This document shows, one piece after another, positions 59,530 through 64,000 of a DNA stretch of 64,000 bases. The notes beneath the pieces are model-generated. The model did not search any database. It was not told the origin of the DNA and was given only the letters and a program-made list of their open reading frames with translations. The stretch comes from Lysobacter enzymogenes (GTDB taxonomy: Bacteria > Pseudomonadota > Gammaproteobacteria > Xanthomonadales > Xanthomonadaceae), in assembly GCF_900106525.1 (NCBI RefSeq), contig NZ_FNOG01000009.1, forward strand, positions 233,742 to 297,741. Direction: 5' to 3'. The position numbers and the translations under genes were made by a program. Each line of letters begins with the position of its first letter. Position 1 is the first letter of the stretch.

Positions 59530-60000
59530 AACTGGCGCCGGCGATTCATTGGCGCGGTCGCGGCTTGCGCCGCTCCTACAGGGGCTTCGGCGAGTTGCGT
59601 TGGCGGCTGTAGGAGCGACGCGAGTCGCGACCGCGAATCCGCAACTACGTCGAAGCGCGCTGGGCGCAGGCGCACTACGACGGCTCGTTCGCAAGAGTCC
59701 GAACCGGCGCGGGCGATTCGTTGGCGCGGTCGCGGCTTGCGCCGCTCCTACAGGGGGTTTCGGCAGGTTGCGTTCGCGACTGTAGGAGCGACGCGAGTCG
59801 CGACCGCGAATCCGCAACTACGTCGAAGCGCGCTGGGCGCAGGCGCACTACGACGGCTCGCTCACGAGAGTCCGAACTGGCGCGGGCGATTCGTTGGCGC
59901 GGTCGTGGCTCGCGCCGCTCCTACAGGGGCTTCGACGAGTTGCGTTTGCGGCTGTAGGAGCGACGCGAGTCGCGACCGCGAATCCACAACCACGTCGAAA
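59530..60000. repeat. Three tandem ~172-bp units, each an inverted REP pair
   Basis: Units begin with GGTCGCGGCTTGCGCCGCTC-type sequence at 59556, 59728 and 59901 (periods 172 and 173). Each contains a forward REP, a short loop and an inverted REP (CTGTAGGAGCGACGCGAGTC), then a near-identical spacer with CGCGCTGGGCGCAGGCGCAC. The third unit is truncated. Open frames here (MARSRLAPLLQG...) are repeat-derived. The block separates two convergent gene groups. Confidence 0.9.
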
Positions 60001-60027
60001 CCCGAACATCCCGCGAACGACGACGCC

Positions 60028-61257
60028 TCAGCCGCGCCCGCCGCGGCAGCTTTCCTGCAACACCGCCGCGATCCGCGCGAACGCCTCGTCGTCGAGCCAT
60101 TCGCTGTTGCCGATAGCAAGCACGCGCGCGGCGAAATCGGCGGCGTTGGGCGCCGGCGCGGGCGGCACGGTGCCGCGTAGATAGTCGTAATCCGGCAGCG
60201 CGCGCACGAACGGCCAGGACACGCCCAGGCCCGCGCCCCACAACCGCGCCAGTGCGGCGTCGCGCGCGGCCGGGTCGGCGAACAGCAGCGTAAGCGTTGG
60301 CCAGGTGCCGCGCTCGCCACGGCGGTCGCCGAGCACTTGCACGCCCTCGATCCCGCGCAGCTGCGCGCTGCGTGCCAGCGCGCGCTGGCGTGCGGCATCG
60401 AGAAACATCGGCAGGCGCGCGGCGGCGCGCGCGCCGATGTTTTGCCGCCACGCGCTCACCCGGTGCAATGGAATGCTCAGCGGGAAGCCGTCCTGCGCCG
60501 CCGCCACCTCGTCGCCGCGGCGCAGCGCTTGCCGCAGCGGCCGGCCGTACACCCAGCGCAGGCCGTGCGGACCGTAGAACACGGCGTAGCCGATCAGTTC
60601 GGCGCAGCGGCGCAGTTCCCACGCCGGCGAATTCGGCAATAGCCGCGGCGCCAGTTCGACGATGCCGGCGCGCAACGCCGGATCGTGCGCGATCAGCGCG
60701 CCGCCTTCGAAAATGCTCAAGCCCTTGCCGGCGGCGAGGCTGAGGATGCCCAGGTCGCCGGCCGCGCCGGCCGGCGTGCCGTCGGCGTGGCGCGCGCCCA
60801 GCGCCTGCGCGGCGTCTTCGATCACCCAGGCGCCGGCGGCGCGCGCCAGCCGCAGCGGCGCGCCCAGGTCGACCAGGCGCCCGCCCAGATGCGCCGGCAC
60901 CACCGCCAGCGTGTCGCGGCCGCACAGCGCGGCCAGCGCATCGGGGTCCATCTCGAAATGGCCCGGCCGGGTATCGCACACGCGCAGCTCCAAGCCGCAA
61001 TGCGCGACCGCGATCGCCAGCAACGGGCAAGTGTAGGCCGGCACGATCACCTCGCGCCGCGCGCTGACGCGCTTGAGCGCGCTCAACGCCAGCACCAGCG
61101 CGGCGGTGCCCGAGCAGGTCAGCGTGGCCGCGCCGTCGTCGAGTTCCAGCAGGCGCGCCAGGCTCCGCGCCAACGACGGCGCCGCGGTCGGCGCGAAGTC
61201 GCGCCAGCGCAGCGGCAGGCCCGCCGTCGGCGGCAGTTCAGTGCGCGGCGCCGCCAT
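60028..61257 (-). CDS. DegT/DnrJ/EryC1-type PLP aminotransferase
   Basis: The 409-residue protein starts at ATG 61257, inside the end of the SMR-type gene (20-bp overlap). It has the DegT layout: CSGTAALVLALSAL, VIVPAYTCPLLAIAVAHCG, cofactor acid D148 in VIEDAAQALGA and PLP lysine K178 in LAAGKGLSIFEGG. The AYTCPLLA variant and the long C-terminal half set it apart from the sugar-nucleotide enzymes. It may transfer an amino group to a keto sugar or a keto-acyl intermediate. It is the last gene of a four-gene overlapping operon. Confidence 0.9.
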   Translation of the reverse strand: MAAPRTELPPTAGLPLRWRDFAPTAAPSLARSLARLLELDDGAATLTCSGTAALVLALSALKRVSARREVIVPAYTCPLLAIAVAHCGLELRVCDTRPGHFEMDPDALAALCGRDTLAVVPAHLGGRLVDLGAPLRLARAAGAWVIEDAAQALGARHADGTPAGAAGDLGILSLAAGKGLSIFEGGALIAHDPALRAGIVELAPRLLPNSPAWELRRCAELIGYAVFYGPHGLRWVYGRPLRQALRRGDEVAAAQDGFPLSIPLHRVSAWRQNIGARAAARLPMFLDAARQRALARSAQLRGIEGVQVLGDRRGERGTWPTLTLLFADPAARDAALARLWGAGLGVSWPFVRALPDYDYLRGTVPPAPAPNAADFAARVLAIGNSEWLDDEAFARIAAVLQESCRGGRG

Positions 61258-61696
61258 CGGCTCCGTCCGCGCCTTTGCGTTCGGGCCCCGCAGCCAACTG
61301 CGCGGCGCGCTCGCTGCCGGATTCGGCATCGTCGGGTTCGCCCAGCGCCAGGCAGACGATGCCGGCGACGATGGCGACCGCGCCGGCCACTTGCAGCGAG
61401 CTGAAACGCTCGCCGAACAACCACGCCGACAGCGCCAGCACACTCACCACTTCCAGGTGCGAGGCGGCGAAGGCCGGGCCGATCGGCGCGTGCTTGAGCA
61501 GGCTCATCCAGGTGAAGAACGCGCCGATGTAGCCCAGCAGAGCGCCGTACAGCCACGGCTGCGCGAGCAGGCGCAACAGCCAGTCCAGCGAGGCTTCCGG
61601 CGGAAACGCGCCGGCGCCGGCATGCTTGAAGCTGAGCTGGGCGAGCGTGTCGAAGCCCATCAGCAAGGCGAAGCCGATCAGGTAGAACCGCCTCAT
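61238..61696 (-). CDS. SMR/EamA-type half transporter, subunit B
   Basis: The 152-residue protein has four membrane helices (YLIGFALLMGFDTLAQLSF, LYGALLGYIGAFFTWMSLL, PAFAASHLEVVSVLALSAWL, VAGAVAIVAGIVCLAL) and then an Ala/Glu-rich cytoplasmic tail. That is the size and layout of small multidrug-type or ArnE/ArnF-like flippase subunits. It overlaps subunit A by 4 bp, so a heterodimer is likely. Confidence 0.85.
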   Translation of the reverse strand: MRRFYLIGFALLMGFDTLAQLSFKHAGAGAFPPEASLDWLLRLLAQPWLYGALLGYIGAFFTWMSLLKHAPIGPAFAASHLEVVSVLALSAWLFGERFSSLQVAGAVAIVAGIVCLALGEPDDAESGSERAAQLAAGPERKGADGADGGAAH

Positions 61697-62052
61697 GCGC
61701 CCGCTCCGACCATCGCCACGCCGGCGCCGATCAAGCCCATGCCGGCCAGCCGCCAAGGGGTGAGTTTTTCGCCGAACAGCCAGCGCCCGGCGAGCATGAT
61801 CGCAACGATGTTGATCGAACCCAGCAACACGCCGCGGCCCAGCGGCACCAGCGACAGGAACGCGATCCAGGCCAGGAACTCGAGCACGTAGCAGGCGCCG
61901 CCGATCCACAGCCACGGCCGCGACAGCATGTGCTTCCAGCGCGCCAGCCCGTCGCCGGCCTCGGGATCGCCGGCGGCCGCCTTGAACGCGAGCTGGCCGC
62001 CGGTGTCGAGCAGCACCGTCGCCGTCCACAGCGTCCACACCAGGGTGTTCAC
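61693..62052 (-). CDS. SMR/EamA-type half transporter, subunit A
   Basis: The 119-residue protein has four membrane helices (LVWTLWTATVLLDTGGQLAF, LWIGGACYVLEFLAWIAFLS, GVLLGSINIVAIMLAGRWLF, RLAGMGLIGAGVAMVGAGA). It shares the L-D-T-x-x-Q-L-x-F-K start with subunit B (LLDTGGQLAFKAA against GFDTLAQLSFKHA). The pair is the layout of heteromeric SMR exporters or ArnE/ArnF-type lipid-sugar flippases. It overlaps the hydrolase gene by 4 bp and subunit B by 4 bp. Confidence 0.85.
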   Translation of the reverse strand: MNTLVWTLWTATVLLDTGGQLAFKAAAGDPEAGDGLARWKHMLSRPWLWIGGACYVLEFLAWIAFLSLVPLGRGVLLGSINIVAIMLAGRWLFGEKLTPWRLAGMGLIGAGVAMVGAGA

Positions 62053-62900
62053 GCCGCGCGCGCCGCGTCGGCCTCGTCGCCGACCGCGCGGCCGTCGCCG
62101 ACGCGCTGGAAGAAACCGGCCAGGCGTTCGATCAGCAGGCGGCGATCGCGGTCGATGGTGATCATGTGGTAACTATCGCGCAGCCACAGCAGTTCTACCG
62201 GCCCGGATACGCGGTCGGCGACCAGGTGCGCGTTGCGCACGTGCGCGACATCGTCTTCGATGGCGTGCGCGACCAGGCACGGCGCGCGCACCTCGCCCAG
62301 GCGCCGGCGCATGTGCGTCGACAAGGTGTACAGGTCGGCCAGCGAATGCCAGGGATTGCCCGGCAGCCCCGCCGCCGCGCTGTCGCCGCCGAGCATCGCG
62401 CCGCTGACCTGGGCGCGGATGCGTTCGTCGCGCAAGCCGTACGGCGGCTCTTCCTGGAAGCTGCGGCCGCGGCCGATGCCCAGGCGCTTGAACCACGGCA
62501 GCAGGAACGACAACCGCCCGACCGCGGGCATGTTCCAGCCGTCGTAGCGGAAGGTCGCGCCGAGCACGCCGACCCCGGACACCCAGCCCGGTCGCTGCGC
62601 CGCGAGCAGCAACGACAACAACGCGCCCATCGACAACCCGGCCACGTACAGGCGATCGACTCGCCCGCGCAATTCGTCGGCCGCGCGCTCGACGCTGGCG
62701 TACCAATCGCGCCAGCCGGTCGCGAGCAGATCGGCCTCGTCGCCGCAGTGCCCGGCCAGCTGCATCCCGTACACGGTGAAGCCCGCGCGCTGCAGCCCTT
62801 TGCCGAGCAAGCGCATCTCGTGCGGCGTGCCGGTGAGCCCGTGGATCAGCAGCACGCCGTCGCGCCCGCCTTCGAAATGGAATTCCGCGTTGGTGATCAT
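62049..62900 (-). CDS. Alpha/beta hydrolase, Est30-like carboxylesterase/thioesterase
   Basis: The 283-residue protein has the oxyanion motif LLIHGLTGTPHEMRLLG, the nucleophile S90 in VAGLSMGALLS, an acid in AIEDDVAHVRN and the His in DSYHMITIDRDR; the order fits monoacylglycerol-lipase/Est30 enzymes. It is cytoplasmic (no signal). As first gene of the operon it could release or edit an acyl chain from the ACP or deacylate a product. The next gene overlaps by 4 bp. Confidence 0.9.
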   Translation of the reverse strand: MITNAEFHFEGGRDGVLLIHGLTGTPHEMRLLGKGLQRAGFTVYGMQLAGHCGDEADLLATGWRDWYASVERAADELRGRVDRLYVAGLSMGALLSLLLAAQRPGWVSGVGVLGATFRYDGWNMPAVGRLSFLLPWFKRLGIGRGRSFQEEPPYGLRDERIRAQVSGAMLGGDSAAAGLPGNPWHSLADLYTLSTHMRRRLGEVRAPCLVAHAIEDDVAHVRNAHLVADRVSGPVELLWLRDSYHMITIDRDRRLLIERLAGFFQRVGDGRAVGDEADAARAA

Positions 62901-63060
62901 CGAGACCCGTATCGCTGTCGTCGCGGCCGCGCCGGTGCGCGCGCACGGCCGTCGACTGGAGCGGCCAGTGTCGCCAGCCTGGGTTTCACCAACCTTTCGT
63001 GCGCCGGCGCCGGCTGAATCGGGCTTCAGCCGGGCGCTCGGGCCGCGCCCGGCGCTTCGC

Positions 63061-64000
63061 TCAGGGCGTGCGCTGGGTACCGGCCGCCGCGCTCAGGAAC
63101 CGCACCAGCACGCGCTGGCCGATCCGCAGCCCGCCGGCCTTGTCCAGGGCCAGCACGCATTCGACGGTGCGCTCGTTGGCGCGCACGTCCGGGTCGTCCT
63201 CGAGCGTGGAAGGGCCGAACGCCGGCGACAGGCGCAGCACGCGCGCGGCGCCGAGCACGCGCTGGGTGTCGCCGTCGTCGAGGATCTGCGCGCGCATGCC
63301 GGGATGCACGTTGTCGAGGAAGGCGGCGTTGAGTTCGGCGCGGACGATGCGTTCGCCGTCGGGCAGCAGCACGAACAGCGGCGCGCCGTGCGGGGCCACG
63401 CTCATGCCCACGCGCGCGGCCACGCGCGCCAGTTCGCCGGCGACCGGCGCATGCAGGGTCTGGCGCTGCATGGCCGCGGCGGCCTGGTCGCGCTGGGCGG
63501 CGGCGATGTCGGCGGCGGCGCGGGCGCTGTCGGCTTCGTCCTGCAATTGCGCCAGCGCATCGCGGGCGTCGTCGGCGCTCTGGCCGTCGCCGGCGCCGGC
63601 CGCGGCGGCCGCGCCCAGGCGCTGCGCGCGCACCCGCGCTTGCGCGAGGCGTTGTTGCAACAGGTTCACTTGCGCGCGCGCCTGCGCCAGCCGCGCTTCG
63701 GCGATGCGGTCGTCGGCGCGCGCGGCGGTGGCGTCGAGCGCGGCCAGTTCCTGGCCGGCGGCGACGCGCTCGCCTTCGCGCACCGGTACCCGCGCCAGCA
63801 CGCCTTCGGCGGCCATGCCGAGCTTGAGCAGGCCGCCTTCAACATCGACGCGGCCGCGCGCGACCGCGGCGAAGGTCGATGCCGACGTGGTTGCCGGCGG
63901 CGCGGCATCGCGCGCGGGTTCGTCGCGGCCGCAGCCGGACAGGGCCGACGCCAGCGCGAGGCAGAGCAGCAGCGGCGCAGGGCGGTTAAGGAGTCGGATC
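63061..64000 (-). CDS. RND efflux periplasmic adaptor lipoprotein (5' end outside window)
   Basis: The frame runs from the stop at 63061 past the window edge. Near 63925-63980 it reads LLNRPAPLLLCLALASALSGCGRDEP, a signal peptide with lipobox LSGC, so this is a lipid-anchored membrane-fusion protein missing only its first few codons. A lipoyl-like half motif (GVLARVPVREGERVAAGQELAALD), a long coiled-coil hairpin (AEARLAQARAQVNLLQQRLAQ to AQRDQAAAAMQRQ) and the second lipoyl half with the beta-barrel (LHAPVAGELARVAARVGMSV) follow. It likely starts an RND operon reading toward lower coordinates; no pump gene follows within the window. Confidence 0.9.
   Translation of the reverse strand, partial: IRLLNRPAPLLLCLALASALSGCGRDEPARDAAPPATTSASTFAAVARGRVDVEGGLLKLGMAAEGVLARVPVREGERVAAGQELAALDATAARADDRIAEARLAQARAQVNLLQQRLAQARVRAQRLGAAAAAGAGDGQSADDARDALAQLQDEADSARAAADIAAAQRDQAAAAMQRQTLHAPVAGELARVAARVGMSVAPHGAPLFVLLPDGERIVRAELNAAFLDNVHPGMRAQILDDGDTQRVLGAARVLRLSPAFGPSTLEDDPDVRANERTVECVLALDKAGGLRIGQRVLVRFLSAAAGTQRTP

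Noticed and set aside
59549-60184. Several small frames starting MARSRLAPLLQG
   Set aside because: They are translations of the REP repeats and recur with each copy.

Overview
The window is high-GC DNA with gene content typical of a gamma-proteobacterium of the Lysobacter/Xanthomonadaceae type. This placement is an inference from three things: biotin and ubiquinone genes in a typical setting, many secreted proteases and small exported Cys-rich proteins, and dense families of short palindromic repeats (dRS3-like CGTCATCCCCGC..GGGGAT elements and TGTAGGAGCGGCGCGAGCCGCGA REP elements). Almost every real gene has a long antisense or out-of-frame open shadow; those are left out.

Layout. 1-13.6 kb is core-like: bioF and bioB behind a BirA-type operator, a ComF-family phosphoribosyltransferase with an unusual low-complexity insert, an M64 metallopeptidase, a short-chain fatty acid transporter, an exported RidA-like protein, a CshA/GEVED/DUF11 surface protein, ubiA and tRNA-Arg(CCG). 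From the tRNA to about 28.4 kb (with rearranged pieces to about 30.7 kb) lies an island-like region. The sequence just downstream of the tRNA recurs at 28.4 kb next to a degenerate tRNA 3' end. The island holds an orphan NarL-type regulator plus decayed copies of it, a secreted RHS protein with an ADP-ribosyltransferase-like tip followed by an EF-Tu-domain-III-like candidate immunity protein, a 5'-truncated CusA-type pump, and a TetR/SDR/MDR regulon with two identical operators.

30.9-32.8 kb holds degenerate reading frames that look like PKS debris. 33.1-36.5 kb is an ECF sigma factor translationally coupled to a TPR Ser/Thr kinase. 37-38.4 kb encodes small exported or Cys-rich proteins and a transglutaminase-like protein. 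38.6-45.4 kb is an exported-protease region: two kexin-like S8 proteases with no prodomain of their own, each followed by a secreted I9-like partner, then a pilin, with a stand-alone DUF4096-like (IS5 transposase N-terminal) protein on each side. 45.9-49.1 kb has an I78 protease-inhibitor lipoprotein and several small exported proteins. 49.3-51.3 kb is a LytS/LytR-type two-component pair, and 51.6-53.2 kb an ArnT-like glycosyltransferase.

53.4-64 kb looks like an undescribed biosynthesis/export locus: HAD phosphatase plus class III aminotransferase; ACP plus ketosynthase; FemAB/GNAT-like transferase plus arginase-like hydrolase; a four-gene overlapping operon (alpha/beta hydrolase, two SMR-type half-transporters, DegT aminotransferase); and the start of an RND adaptor lipoprotein that runs off the window.
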